A stretch of DNA of 64,000 nt from Pseudoalteromonas citrea (GCF_000238375.3 NZ_AHBZ03000027.1:1-64000); one strand, 5' to 3'. Positions 17,172-26,528 are shown, counted from the first letter of the stretch. Numbers and translations: made by a program. Notes: generated from the sequence alone by a model not told the origin.

Positions 17172-18668
17172 ATGAAAAAAGACCAAAGTTTGATACGAAA
17201 ATCCCATTTTACGGGCACTAAAATACGTAACCTTAGAAAGCGTAATCACCTGACCCTAGAGGATTTATCTGCACGATGTATTCGAGTGGATGCACAATCA
17301 GCGCCTTCTGTGTCCTATTTATCTATGATTGAGCGCGGAAAAAGAACGCCAAGCCTTGATATGCTCGATAATTTAGCCGAGGTTTTTCAAAAGCCGTTGG
17401 AGTGGTTTTTAGACAATGAACCGGAGCCCGATACCATCACACCAGTAAAAGGTAACCATGGGGGTATAGAAGGTATGGCACTTGAGCCGAACTTTCTATT
17501 TTCTAACGATATCTTGCAAATAGCTATTCCTGAAATGCTGTCTCAGACAGGGATCAGTGGCCGTCAATTTGCGCAGTTACTGATCCGCGCATATCAAGAA
17601 CATCATCAAAATCACTTTCCTGATTTAGAACGAGCTGCAGAGGAGGTTGGGCAAAAAAATTTGTATTTGACCAGCGATGATTTAATAGAGATTGCCCATG
17701 AGAAGGGGCTAGTTATTAAGTGGTTTGAACAAGCCAATATAGAAGAAACTGAAAACGATAGTGAGCAGCCAAAGGCGCTCGTAACATCTTATTTTTCTGC
17801 GCCGAATATTGTTAACCTAAATTATGTTTTGCAACAAAGGCAAAGTCGATTGAAATATGATTTAGCTGTTCATATTGGACATGCTGTATTACATAATTTG
17901 GAGGGACTGCAATGTACTTTAAAAATTGGCGGGCATGACACGGATGCGATCCGAGAAGCAAGTACGCCAAGTGCGCAAGATACATTGAATGCATGGCGGG
18001 ATTTTGAGTCAAGCTTTTTTGCTGGTGCTTTACTGTGCCCCAAAGCGCCTTTCCGTCAGCTTTTAGATCGCACAGGTTACGATTTAAAGGTACATAAGCA
18101 ACTAAATATCTCGGCATCTGTTGCAATGCGAAGAATGACGGTGGTGTCGTCTTATCCGCATTGGCATTATTTTGATGCTTACAAACCGGGTAAGTTAAAA
18201 GCGGTGTATCGAGGAAATGGGATCCCTTTACCCTGGGGGAATATGCGCAGTGTTGAGGACCCTTGTCAGCATTGGGCTGTATTTCGAAAGTTTGCGGATA
18301 GCAGTGGTGAAAGTAGTGCTCAACTCTCCATATTGACTGTTGGTGGTGAAGCGCGATTGTATTGCTGTGAATCTGTTCAGGTTGATGACCTAGCCGGAAA
18401 TGGACATATTTTGTGTGCAGGTATTGATTTAAATCCTGCGATACTAGCGCAAGGTGGCGATCCGCAAATAATTGTGTCGCAGCTGAAGAAATTATGCATA
18501 AAGCATGGTGGATCCAGTGTCATCCCTCGCTCGCTCAGGGCTCAGTTACTGAGTGTTGCACGCATTTTAAATATCAACTGGATTGAACGAGGAATGGACA
18601 ATGAGGTACGTGTGATCTGTACTCGAGGTAATGAGTGTCCAAGATCTCCGAGTTGTTACAATATCTAG
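17172..18668 (+). CDS. RamB/ScfR-like XRE-family transcriptional regulator
   Basis: A 498-residue protein. An N-terminal XRE helix-turn-helix spans about residues 12-75 (IRNLRKRNHLTLEDLSARC, then SYLSMIERGKRTPSLDMLD). A central ImmA/IrrE-like (M78) region contains YDLAVHIGHAVLHNLEG, where the usual zinc HExxH reads HIGHA, so peptidase activity is unlikely. The C-terminal DUF2083-type domain ends with a cysteine cluster, CTRGNECPRSPSC. Proteins of this architecture (RamB in actinobacteria, short-chain fatty acyl-CoA regulators) control glyoxylate and methylcitrate genes in response to acyl-CoA status. Divergence from the malate synthase G-like gene fits. No aceA/aceB or prp genes are in this window. 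Confidence 0.8.
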   Translation: MKKDQSLIRKSHFTGTKIRNLRKRNHLTLEDLSARCIRVDAQSAPSVSYLSMIERGKRTPSLDMLDNLAEVFQKPLEWFLDNEPEPDTITPVKGNHGGIEGMALEPNFLFSNDILQIAIPEMLSQTGISGRQFAQLLIRAYQEHHQNHFPDLERAAEEVGQKNLYLTSDDLIEIAHEKGLVIKWFEQANIEETENDSEQPKALVTSYFSAPNIVNLNYVLQQRQSRLKYDLAVHIGHAVLHNLEGLQCTLKIGGHDTDAIREASTPSAQDTLNAWRDFESSFFAGALLCPKAPFRQLLDRTGYDLKVHKQLNISASVAMRRMTVVSSYPHWHYFDAYKPGKLKAVYRGNGIPLPWGNMRSVEDPCQHWAVFRKFADSSGESSAQLSILTVGGEARLYCCESVQVDDLAGNGHILCAGIDLNPAILAQGGDPQIIVSQLKKLCIKHGGSSVIPRSLRAQLLSVARILNINWIERGMDNEVRVICTRGNECPRSPSCYNI

Positions 18669-18722
18669 CTTGAAACAGAGTACCCATTATAGTAACTTTG
18701 GTTTTTAGTATGAGGAGTGTAG

Positions 18723-19208
18723 ATGAAGCGAAAAATACAGAAGTTGACCTCGTCTAGTCCTGGGGTTATTGAGATTTTTTCCGAAATTGATGAATTGATG
18801 AATGGCTTATATCCAGCAGAACTAAATATTTTGTTGCCTACAACAGAAGTTGATAAAGATAATGTCGAGTTTTATGGGATCTATCTAGAGAATCGTTTAG
18901 CTGCGTGTGGGGCTGTAGTCATCAATCAAGATGCAGACGGCGCATATGGCGAATTAAAGCGAATATATGTAAAACCAAACTTTCGTGGATTAGGCTTATC
19001 AAAAGCAATTTTGGGTTACTTAATATCTCTGGTTACTGATCGTGGACTGAATAAAGTGATGTTAGAAACTGGCGCAAAACAACATGAAGCCATTGCACTG
19101 TATCGGCACTTTGGTTTTTACGAGCGAGAAAGTTACGGAACTTATCAACCAGATCCTGAGTCTGTATTTATGCAACTATATGTTGCGGATAAATTAACAG
19201 CGCGTTGA
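18723..19208 (+). CDS. GNAT-family N-acetyltransferase
   Basis: A 161-residue cytoplasmic protein with GNAT motif A (ELKRIYVKPNFRGLGLSKAI, the acetyl-CoA pyrophosphate loop R-G-L-G-L-S) and motif B (LETGAKQHEAIALYRHFGF). ATG 18723 has GAGGAG upstream. It follows the RamB-like gene by 54 bp on the same strand, and an SDR gene follows it, so the three may be cotranscribed. The substrate is unknown. Confidence 0.85.
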   Translation: MKRKIQKLTSSSPGVIEIFSEIDELMNGLYPAELNILLPTTEVDKDNVEFYGIYLENRLAACGAVVINQDADGAYGELKRIYVKPNFRGLGLSKAILGYLISLVTDRGLNKVMLETGAKQHEAIALYRHFGFYERESYGTYQPDPESVFMQLYVADKLTAR

Positions 19209-19251
19209 GCTGTCCGTAGCAAAGAATATTTTGTATATCTTTAAGGAGTTT

Positions 19252-19950
19252 ATGCGTGTGAAGACGTTATTGATCACCGGCGCAAACCGAGGTATAGGGC
19301 TTGCTTTAACTAAAGTGTATTTAAAAGCGGGTTGGCAAGTTTTAGCGACATGCAGGGAGCCAAGCCAGGCTGAAGAATTGCAAGCACTGACATTACGCTA
19401 TCGTTCATTAACCATCTTTACGTTAAATGTTACTGACTATACTCAAGTAAGCCAGCTGGCGACGCAGCTCAGGGGTCAGGCGATCGATGTTTTGCTCAAT
19501 AATGCGGGTATATATGGGCCAAAAGGATACAAGTTTGGAGAATGCGATGAAACAGCCTGGAAAGACGTATTTGAAACCAATGTGATCGCGCCAATAAAGT
19601 TGGCTGAAGCATTTATCACTCATATTAAAGCAAGTGAGTTAAAAACCATTGCTGCTATCTCCTCACGTGTAGGGAGTCACACAGAAAACACCAAAGGAGG
19701 CGGGTATATCTATCGCAGCTCTAAAGCGGCGCTTAACTCATCGATTAAAAGTTTGTCTAATGACTTATTGCCTCAAGGGATAAAAACGGTGTCGTTACAT
19801 CCTGGGTGGGTGAAAACATCGATGGGAGGCCCTAACGCTTTGATTGGTGCTCAAGAGTCTGCAGAAGGCTTAAAGCAGGTGATAGATAATTTGCAAGACG
19901 CTCAAAGTGGTGGATTTTATAGTTATCAAGGTGAGGAAATCGCGTGGTAG
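19252..19950 (+). CDS. Short-chain dehydrogenase/reductase
   Basis: A 232-residue NAD(P)-dependent oxidoreductase. The cofactor motif TGANRGIG is at about residues 8-15, LLNNAGIYG follows, and the catalytic set is SSR (serine), YRSSK (Tyr-x-x-x-Lys) and the HPGWVKTSMGG loop. The start is taken at ATG 19252 behind TAAGGAG, though the spacing is short (3 nt); GTG 19258 would give a 9-nt spacing. The upstream in-frame start at 19231 lacks a ribosome-binding site. It resembles the C-factor/sniffer-like SDR branch. The substrate is unknown. Confidence 0.87.
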   Translation: MRVKTLLITGANRGIGLALTKVYLKAGWQVLATCREPSQAEELQALTLRYRSLTIFTLNVTDYTQVSQLATQLRGQAIDVLLNNAGIYGPKGYKFGECDETAWKDVFETNVIAPIKLAEAFITHIKASELKTIAAISSRVGSHTENTKGGGYIYRSSKAALNSSIKSLSNDLLPQGIKTVSLHPGWVKTSMGGPNALIGAQESAEGLKQVIDNLQDAQSGGFYSYQGEEIAW

Positions 19951-20011
19951 CGACACCTCGAATGTAAAAAAGGTACCGAAAAAAGGATTTTACATCGCTA
20001 AAGCCGTGTGG

Positions 20012-20644
20012 TTAAAACTTAACCAGTGTTACTTGCAGGTCAATTGAGTTGTCAAAACCCATCTCATTAAAGTAATGACTATATGCAATTTGTAAACTAA
20101 AGCGTGCACTGAATTTGTACTTTATGAATGGTTTAACATACGTTGAGTTTTCAAATTGATAGAGCTCTTGCTCTTGGCATTGTTCACAGCGGAATATTGT
20201 GCGAGTCAGATCGTTATATCGATACCCTCCTAATAGGCCAATTTGTAGCTGGTTTTGATAAAGGAAAGGATAGAATATTCCACCTTCAGCATAAATGGCT
20301 TTACCAAAAATGCTTGATTCTTTGCTCGAAAGCTCACCTGTAAATTCGTTACGAACTGATTCAGAGAAGGGCAGTTTGTCTTCTATATAAATAAAATCTA
20401 TGCCCACAGCAAAAGACATATACGAGTTGTATTGACCGCTGTAAAAAGCCCCAAGACTTGCACCATAGTCCTCTAAAAGTAGATTCTGTTCCGGTTTATT
20501 AGTTTGATTATTCACGTTCAGGTAACTGGTTTTTACACCAATATGGTACTTATAAAAGTCTAGATCGTTGGCGTGTACTTTCGTGTATGTAATTAACATA
20601 CCTATTAAAGCAAGATTAAGTAATACTTTTATTGTGCATCTCAT
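20012..20644 (-). CDS. Small outer-membrane beta-barrel protein, hypothetical
   Basis: A 210-residue exported protein with a signal peptide (about 1-25, ending KVHAN). Alternating aromatic/polar strands (YHIGVKTSYLNV, SYMSFAVGIDFIYI, QLQIGLLGGYRY, FSLQIAYSHYF) and a C-terminal phenylalanine are typical of barrels assembled by the BAM machinery. A CEQC pair lies in a presumed loop. It starts 14 nt after the DUF1566 lipoprotein gene, so the two form an operon divergent from the DUF4956-CotH-VTC operon. The function is unknown. Confidence 0.7.
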   Translation of the reverse strand: MRCTIKVLLNLALIGMLITYTKVHANDLDFYKYHIGVKTSYLNVNNQTNKPEQNLLLEDYGASLGAFYSGQYNSYMSFAVGIDFIYIEDKLPFSESVRNEFTGELSSKESSIFGKAIYAEGGIFYPFLYQNQLQIGLLGGYRYNDLTRTIFRCEQCQEQELYQFENSTYVKPFIKYKFSARFSLQIAYSHYFNEMGFDNSIDLQVTLVKF

Positions 20645-20658
20645 AAATGATCAGTCCT

Positions 20659-22062
20659 TTACTGAAAGTAACAATCTCGTACTAAATGTACTGCGTGCTT
20701 TTCGGTTCTTGTACCGTAAAAAATAATGCTGTTTTGGTATTGATAGTGATACGATTTATCTGTCTCTTTACTATGTGGCGTTGCGCTCCAAACTTGCGTC
20801 ATAGGGACATTTGGAAACGCAAATGGATTCAAAGCAGGCTCTTCACATTGGTTTTCGATGGTACGTTGTAACTCTTTTAAATTTGGCAGCCGCCAAGGCA
20901 TTTGAGTTTGCTCGCTGATCTCTTGCGCATGTTCGAGAGCTTCTTGCCATGTGTATAAGTTCGCTTCTCCTTCGATGCAATTTTCACCGTTTTTTCCTGC
21001 CACACATGCTTGCCAAATCAACCCTGTAAATGTATCGAGTACACTGCCAGTATTATCCCTTTTAAATCGCCCAATCGGTGCTGTCGCATCAACTATGCGA
21101 TTACAGCGTTGTTTTGGTGCGACTTCATTCCTTAGCTGACTGTTTATTTCCAAGTCATTCTCTGCTGGGAGCTGGCTGACAAAAGCATTGCCTCTGACCA
21201 GTCTTATCATTTGTTTATTGGCACTGACTCCCCCCGCAGCGGTACCAAAATTAAAGTTAACCGCCCAAATGCTGTTTGTATCATCGGTATCTATGGTATC
21301 TGTCCAGTAGTTTCCTACCTTTGTATTTGGAAATGCGGTTAAATCAATCGCGGGTTGAACCGCGCTATAATCAACTAAATCTTGTAATTCTATTTTAGAA
21401 GGCAGCCGCCAATCTGTAAAACCGCAGAGTGCTTGCTTATTAATGAGCGTGAGATACTTGTGTGTATCACAGGCCCCTTCAACACTACAGACACCTAGGT
21501 TTTCGCTAGAATAGTCGAGAAAACGAGGATTTGCATAACTGTAGGTTTGATCGGCTGCGTTAGCGAGCCCACTCGATTGTGGTGCTTTCACCTCCCAAAT
21601 AAGTCCCGTGTGATTATCTTGAATACATTGCCACGTTTGCGCGTCATTCGGCAGCAGTTCGCCATTGTTCGATATTTTAGAGTAATCAAAGCCAGCATTA
21701 CCAAACCCTACTTTTTCGAGTGTGCCTGCTAGGGCCTGCTGATCTCGGCCTATCTGGCAGTCTTGCATAAAAGGAGCTTGCAGATTGCAAAGCGATAAGT
21801 TTTCGGTTGGGTAGTCGGCGCTATAGCGTATGCCAGTGTCATTACCTTTGAGAATAATGTCATCGCAGCTACAGGGGCCATTACATAAAGGAACCGTGGG
21901 TAATGTGACCATGATTGGGTCATCAACAGTGTCACTAGGCGACTCGTTATCTTGGGAGTCATCAGGGCTATAATTACAGCCAGTGAGCGTAATAATAAAA
22001 CACAGGTAAATAGACTTTTTTCGATACTCTTTAGTGTATATAGCCGCTGTAGATATCTTCAT
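20659..22062 (-). CDS. DUF1566 (Lcl-like) lipoprotein
   Basis: A 467-residue protein with a lipobox LTGC at about residues 26-29, preceded by a hydrophobic stretch, so it is a lipid-anchored envelope protein. It has two copies of the DUF1566/Lcl C-type-lectin-like module. The first contains TGLIWEVKAPQ, DWRLPSKIELQDLVDYS and NYWTDTID; the second contains TGLIWQACVAG, WRLPNLKELQRTIENQC and VWSATPHS. Each has the paired cysteines usual in this family. Members occur in surface adhesion contexts, and binding of a ligand is assumed. It is the first gene of an operon with the barrel protein, divergent from the CotH/VTC operon. Confidence 0.85.
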   Translation of the reverse strand: MKISTAAIYTKEYRKKSIYLCFIITLTGCNYSPDDSQDNESPSDTVDDPIMVTLPTVPLCNGPCSCDDIILKGNDTGIRYSADYPTENLSLCNLQAPFMQDCQIGRDQQALAGTLEKVGFGNAGFDYSKISNNGELLPNDAQTWQCIQDNHTGLIWEVKAPQSSGLANAADQTYSYANPRFLDYSSENLGVCSVEGACDTHKYLTLINKQALCGFTDWRLPSKIELQDLVDYSAVQPAIDLTAFPNTKVGNYWTDTIDTDDTNSIWAVNFNFGTAAGGVSANKQMIRLVRGNAFVSQLPAENDLEINSQLRNEVAPKQRCNRIVDATAPIGRFKRDNTGSVLDTFTGLIWQACVAGKNGENCIEGEANLYTWQEALEHAQEISEQTQMPWRLPNLKELQRTIENQCEEPALNPFAFPNVPMTQVWSATPHSKETDKSYHYQYQNSIIFYGTRTEKHAVHLVRDCYFQ

Positions 22063-22322
22063 ACTTTCCTTTAATTCAGACTGTAATAGATGTTTACTGT
22101 TTTTATATTGGCAATATTTAACGGTGGTTATTTACTTTATATTAGACACAGACTTTTATTTGAGCAAAGTTGGGCTTGTTTAAATAAATATTCACATAGA
22201 TATTTTTGCAGTTCGCTGTCTTCATTCTATGCTTATGGCTAGATGTAGTTTTTGTATTACTTGGTAAAACAATGCGTAGTAGTACCTAAAATAATTTTAA
22301 ATACAAAATAAAGGAAATGTTT

Positions 22323-23054
22323 ATGGAGTCAGTAGATCCCCTGTTAATTGCATTTTTACCCAAAGATATTCGTTCTATGTTTTTCCCGTATGCGAGTGTT
22401 CAATTGGGGGCTTTGCTACTTAATCTAATACTCGGGTTTATACTTGCATCAGTTATTGGTTATCACTTTCGTAAATATTCTTCTGCATTTTGTAACAGAC
22501 AAGACTTTTCGCGGTTATTTCCGCTGTTGATGCTGACCGTGATTTTGATTATTACGGTTGTGAAAGCCTCGCTTGCTCTTGCGCTAGGACTGGTTGGCGC
22601 ATTGTCTATTGTCCGTTTTAGAACGCCTATTAAAGAGCCGGAAGAGTTGATTTATTTGTTTTTAAATATAGGTATAGCGGTGGCATTAGGGGCCGGTCAA
22701 ACATTGGCGGCGATTGTTGCTTGTACAGTCACATTGCTACTCGTTACTTTGGTTAAAAAACGCCATGCTAAGTCATACGAAGAGAGTGGCCTATTTTTAT
22801 CTTTGAGTTACGTAAAAACAGATGAAAATACTCAATCAGACATTTCTTTAAATTCATTAAAATCGACACTTGAGCGACATTCAGTGCGAATGGAAATGCG
22901 GCGATACGACACAGATGATGTGCGTTTTGATGCGACATTCTTTATTTCAATTAAAGGGGCTCAAGACGTTGACCAGCTAGTGAGTGAACTTAAGTCACAG
23001 TATTCAGGTATTAATATTTCGTTGTTAGAGCAGCATAACATAACAGGTGTGTAG
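22323..23054 (+). CDS. DUF4956 membrane protein
   Basis: A 243-residue inner-membrane protein. ATG 22323 is chosen because AAGGA lies 7 nt upstream; ATG 22317 would be only 1 nt from it. The N-terminal 150 residues hold four hydrophobic segments. The most conserved-looking stretch is ALGLVGALSIVRFRTPIKEP, typical of DUF4956, followed by a soluble C-terminal domain of about 90 residues with a ferredoxin-like or ACT-like strand/helix pattern. It is the first gene of a three-gene operon with CotH and VTC proteins, 2 bp from the next start. Its biochemical role is unknown. Confidence 0.88.
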   Translation: MESVDPLLIAFLPKDIRSMFFPYASVQLGALLLNLILGFILASVIGYHFRKYSSAFCNRQDFSRLFPLLMLTVILIITVVKASLALALGLVGALSIVRFRTPIKEPEELIYLFLNIGIAVALGAGQTLAAIVACTVTLLLVTLVKKRHAKSYEESGLFLSLSYVKTDENTQSDISLNSLKSTLERHSVRMEMRRYDTDDVRFDATFFISIKGAQDVDQLVSELKSQYSGINISLLEQHNITGV

Positions 23055-23056
23055 CC

Positions 23057-25690
23057 ATGCGTTTAGATTCGATACAAGCGCAGACATCAAAAGCTGAAAA
23101 GTTGGCTTTGATAGTGGCCATATGTATTATCGTTATATTATTGCTGCCCTCTGTCAATATGCTAAAAACGTTACTGATCCAAAGTGGCTACGTGTCTTTG
23201 CATCAAAGTGGCCAAGCCAAAGCAGCCCAGTTAGCCAGTGATATTATAGAAGCCCCGGTAAATTGGGCGTTAGCGGAGACAGATATTCCAGTTATTAAAC
23301 TGGATATAAAATATCAAGATTGGCTGTTGTTAGAGCAAGACCGAAATACGGCTTTAAAAAAGGGTCAAATTCAAGATCAAAGAGCACAAGTGTCTGGTAA
23401 TGTATTTTTTGAAAATCAGAAATTTAAAGCCAGTGTTAGGTTGCAAGGAGACATGCTTGATCATGTCGCATCACACAACCGCTGGTCGCTAAGAGTAGAA
23501 TTAAAGCAAAAGCAGGCTTTATTTTCAGCAAGACGCTTTTCTTTGTTGAGCTCTAACGTGAGAATTCACCAAGGCCCAATGTTATTTGCGCAAACTATGC
23601 GCCTCGCTGGGTTTGATATTATTTCGCCGACGTACAAGCCTGTGCGGGTTATTTTAAATGGTCAAGATTGGGGCCTAATGATGTTTGAGCAAGCCTTTAG
23701 TCAAGATATGCTTGCAACAAATAACCGCACTGAAGGCATGATTGTTAGGTTAGACTTATATCAACAAACCGCTTCTGAAACTCAGCAATTACAGCGCGTA
23801 TTAAAACCAAGGGTAATACAACGCAATACAATATTAAAAAATGAAAGCCTAAGCAAGCAGCGGCAAATAGCATTAGCCTTAGTGAACGATTTTATAGACG
23901 ATAAACGGATCGCGAGCGATGTATTTGATGCACAAAGGTTAGGGCAATATTTAGCTACCGTTGATGTTTGGGGGGCATGGCATGCACTCACATGGAATAA
24001 TTGGCGTTGGTACTACAATCCACATACTGCTAAGTTGGAGCCTATTCAAAGTGATGTGGCGGTTACTCCGGCTGAACATCACTGGCTTATGCAGCCACCT
24101 TCGCAAAGTTTTTTGATCAGTAAAAAAATGCTTGAAGACCCGGTTGTAAAACAGGCATACGATGCTGCAATTTCAGAATTAGCAGCACAATTTAATGGTG
24201 GCACGTTACTGAAAAAATTAGGTGCGTATCAAACTAATTTTATGCAGCAATTACATATGAGTGCGCCGTTAGTGAATGCATTTGACCTTGACCTATTAAA
24301 AACGCAAGTACAGTGTATTGTGCAAGGTTATTTAGACACACCGTGCCAGAATATTATGCCCATGGACCCTCAATTGCATCGGCACATGAGCAGTATGGTG
24401 GCACAAACTAGTTGGGATCTTGTCAGTGAGTTAAAATACACTGATCAGGCGTCGGAATTTAAGATACGTAATCCAGGGTCTCAGCCCCTTGAAATAAAAG
24501 GACTGACGGGTATTAACTCATTTGAGTTACAGTTCCCGTTAGAGGATGTTAATGCCCAAATGCCATTCAAACTTGCACAAAACGCTGAAATAACCCTTTT
24601 GCTGCCCAAAGAGCTAACGCAGGTGAAGGTAACAGCGGGTGTAACGGGTAAAAAGAAAGCACAATTTACCTTTATAAAAGATGTTAAGCCATTAAGTTTT
24701 ATTCCACGCCCTAATCAAGTTGCCAATGTTGCACCTTACGCCTTTATAGAGGTAAGTGGAAATACTTGGAAAATACCCAGTGGGGAATGGGAAATAGAAG
24801 ATTACATTGTAACGCCTGCTGATATAAACCTGATAATTGATGCGGGCGCTCACTTACGCTTTACTCAAGGCTCAGGAATGATGATATTTGGTAAAATAAC
24901 ATTCCAAGGGAGTGACAATAACCCTATTGTGATAACACGTTCAGAGGGGGTGCCATATTGGGCAGGGATCACGGTATTTAATCATAATTCGAAAACTGAA
25001 TCTTTTGTAAAACATGTACAATTAAGTCACGCGAGCAGTCCTAAACTGGGCTTATGGCAACCCAGAGGATCTGCATATTTTATTGGCGGGAAAGTTAATA
25101 TTGAAGGGCTAAGTATTAGTGATAACTACTCTGAGGATGCGCTAAATATTATAAATGGCGATGTAAATATCACTCAGTTATCGATTCGTAATGCACTCTC
25201 TGATGCATTTGATTGTGATTTCTGCACAGGAGAAGTGGCTGATTCAAGGTTTAATGATGTTGGAGCTCGTTCTGGTGGAGATGGTATTGATGTGAGTGGG
25301 TCTAAGCTCAAGATCAGTCGAACACAGTTTACCAATATACGTGATAAGGCCATTTCTGCTGGCGAACGCAGTCATTTATCAGTATACGATAGCCAGTTTA
25401 AGAAAATTAATTTTGCGTTGGTTGCCAAAGATGACTCTCGTATTGAAGGCAGCCGCTTAGCTGTTCAGGAAGTAAATCATTATGCCCTGATGAGCTACAG
25501 TAAAAAGCCATACTTTGGGCCTGGAAGCATGTCGGTCTCAGAATTTACGTGTTTGGATACTGGCTGTGGCCAAAAAGTCGTAACACAAATAGGCAGTGAT
25601 TTATCAGTTAATGGTAAGAAAGTAATACCACAGCCTTTGAGTGTAAAAGGGTTATATCAAACAGTAATGAAATCGGATAAGCCAAAATGA
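23057..25690 (+). CDS. CotH-kinase-family protein with C-terminal parallel beta-helix
   Basis: An 877-residue protein. One N-terminal membrane segment (about 17-38) anchors it, with the rest predicted outside the cytoplasm. The region at about 75-400 has CotH-like features: DIPVIKLDI, then VSGNVFFENQKFKASVRLQG, the KPVRVILNGQDWGLMMFEQ block, and WNNWRWYYNPHTAKLEPIQ near a late acidic motif. The region at about 560-850 is a right-handed beta-helix-like repeat with many N/D-rich short strands (SEDALNIINGDVNITQLSI, DAFDCDFCTGEVADSRF). CotH proteins are atypical kinases that phosphorylate secreted proteins. It overlaps the VTC gene start by 4 bp (ATGA), implying translational coupling. Catalytic integrity cannot be judged by eye. 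Confidence 0.8.
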   Translation: MRLDSIQAQTSKAEKLALIVAICIIVILLLPSVNMLKTLLIQSGYVSLHQSGQAKAAQLASDIIEAPVNWALAETDIPVIKLDIKYQDWLLLEQDRNTALKKGQIQDQRAQVSGNVFFENQKFKASVRLQGDMLDHVASHNRWSLRVELKQKQALFSARRFSLLSSNVRIHQGPMLFAQTMRLAGFDIISPTYKPVRVILNGQDWGLMMFEQAFSQDMLATNNRTEGMIVRLDLYQQTASETQQLQRVLKPRVIQRNTILKNESLSKQRQIALALVNDFIDDKRIASDVFDAQRLGQYLATVDVWGAWHALTWNNWRWYYNPHTAKLEPIQSDVAVTPAEHHWLMQPPSQSFLISKKMLEDPVVKQAYDAAISELAAQFNGGTLLKKLGAYQTNFMQQLHMSAPLVNAFDLDLLKTQVQCIVQGYLDTPCQNIMPMDPQLHRHMSSMVAQTSWDLVSELKYTDQASEFKIRNPGSQPLEIKGLTGINSFELQFPLEDVNAQMPFKLAQNAEITLLLPKELTQVKVTAGVTGKKKAQFTFIKDVKPLSFIPRPNQVANVAPYAFIEVSGNTWKIPSGEWEIEDYIVTPADINLIIDAGAHLRFTQGSGMMIFGKITFQGSDNNPIVITRSEGVPYWAGITVFNHNSKTESFVKHVQLSHASSPKLGLWQPRGSAYFIGGKVNIEGLSISDNYSEDALNIINGDVNITQLSIRNALSDAFDCDFCTGEVADSRFNDVGARSGGDGIDVSGSKLKISRTQFTNIRDKAISAGERSHLSVYDSQFKKINFALVAKDDSRIEGSRLAVQEVNHYALMSYSKKPYFGPGSMSVSEFTCLDTGCGQKVVTQIGSDLSVNGKKVIPQPLSVKGLYQTVMKSDKPK

Positions 25691-26370
25691 CGCAGCCCAG
25701 TAGACGTTTTGAGGTAAAAATACCTATTCCGCTAAATCGCTTGCACACTGTACAAGCATGGTTAAATACTCATGCGCTGGGCTTTGAAAAGCGCTACTCA
25801 GATAGATTCGTTAATAGTTTATATTTGGATGATGCACATCTAGAGCGCTACGAAGAGAACTTAAGTGGTATTAGCTTTCGTAAGAAGGTGCGTATTCGTT
25901 GGTATGATGATTTAGCAGATGTTAATAATGCGAAGCTTGAATTTAAACACCGAGAAGCGGGGAAAGGGTACAAAGTCACTTTTGGATTAGATTTTGATTT
26001 CAATAAGAATAAAACGCAGTGGCCCAGTATTTTACGTGATGCTTATCGTTCATTACCACACAGAGGTCAGATATTATGGGGTAATGAACAAATGCCGGTG
26101 TTGATTTGTCGGTATCAAAGGCAATATTTTGAGTCTATATGTCGGCGAATAAGAGCAACTTTTGATCAAGATATGCATGTGTTTGACCAACGTTATCATG
26201 CTAAATTAAACCTGCACAAACAGGTTTCTCTGGGCGCGTATGTGTTGCTTGAACTTAAAACTGATGAGCAATATGAAGCTGATTTAGCGGCATTAATCGC
26301 GACATGTCCATTGAGGCCCTCTCGTCATTCAAAGTACGTCAACGGTATTCGAATGCTGACGTGGTACTAA
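25687..26370 (+). CDS. VTC-domain (polyphosphate polymerase-like) protein
   Basis: A 227-residue cytoplasmic protein of the VTC4-like triphosphate-tunnel fold. Landmarks are an N-terminal RFEVKIPI, the NSLYLDD and ERYEENLSG strands, the basic strand RKKVRIRWYDD, KLEFKHREAGKGYKVTFG and a late LELKTDEQYE with the acidic residues expected to bind metal. Eukaryotic VTC4 makes inorganic polyphosphate from ATP; bacterial homologues are often annotated as polyphosphate polymerases. Its start overlaps the CotH gene stop. The gene order DUF4956-CotH-VTC recurs in bacteria as far as I recall, but its process is not established. Confidence 0.85.
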   Translation: MTQPSRRFEVKIPIPLNRLHTVQAWLNTHALGFEKRYSDRFVNSLYLDDAHLERYEENLSGISFRKKVRIRWYDDLADVNNAKLEFKHREAGKGYKVTFGLDFDFNKNKTQWPSILRDAYRSLPHRGQILWGNEQMPVLICRYQRQYFESICRRIRATFDQDMHVFDQRYHAKLNLHKQVSLGAYVLLELKTDEQYEADLAALIATCPLRPSRHSKYVNGIRMLTWY

Positions 26371-26528
26371 TGACATACTACTGATAGCCCACTCGTTAAG
26401 TTTATAAATAAGAGCATATAGATAGCGATTAATCATATTATTTATCAAGTTAAGTTACTGCTATAAGTAACAAAGGGCTGTAAACGCCAATGCATGGCGA
26501 TTAAACTTTGACGGTATATTTATAGACA

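Noticed and set aside
19962-19995. ATGTAAAA...TTTTACAT inverted repeat after the SDR gene
   Set aside because: The stem is AT-only apart from one pair and has an 18-nt loop; too weak to call a terminator.
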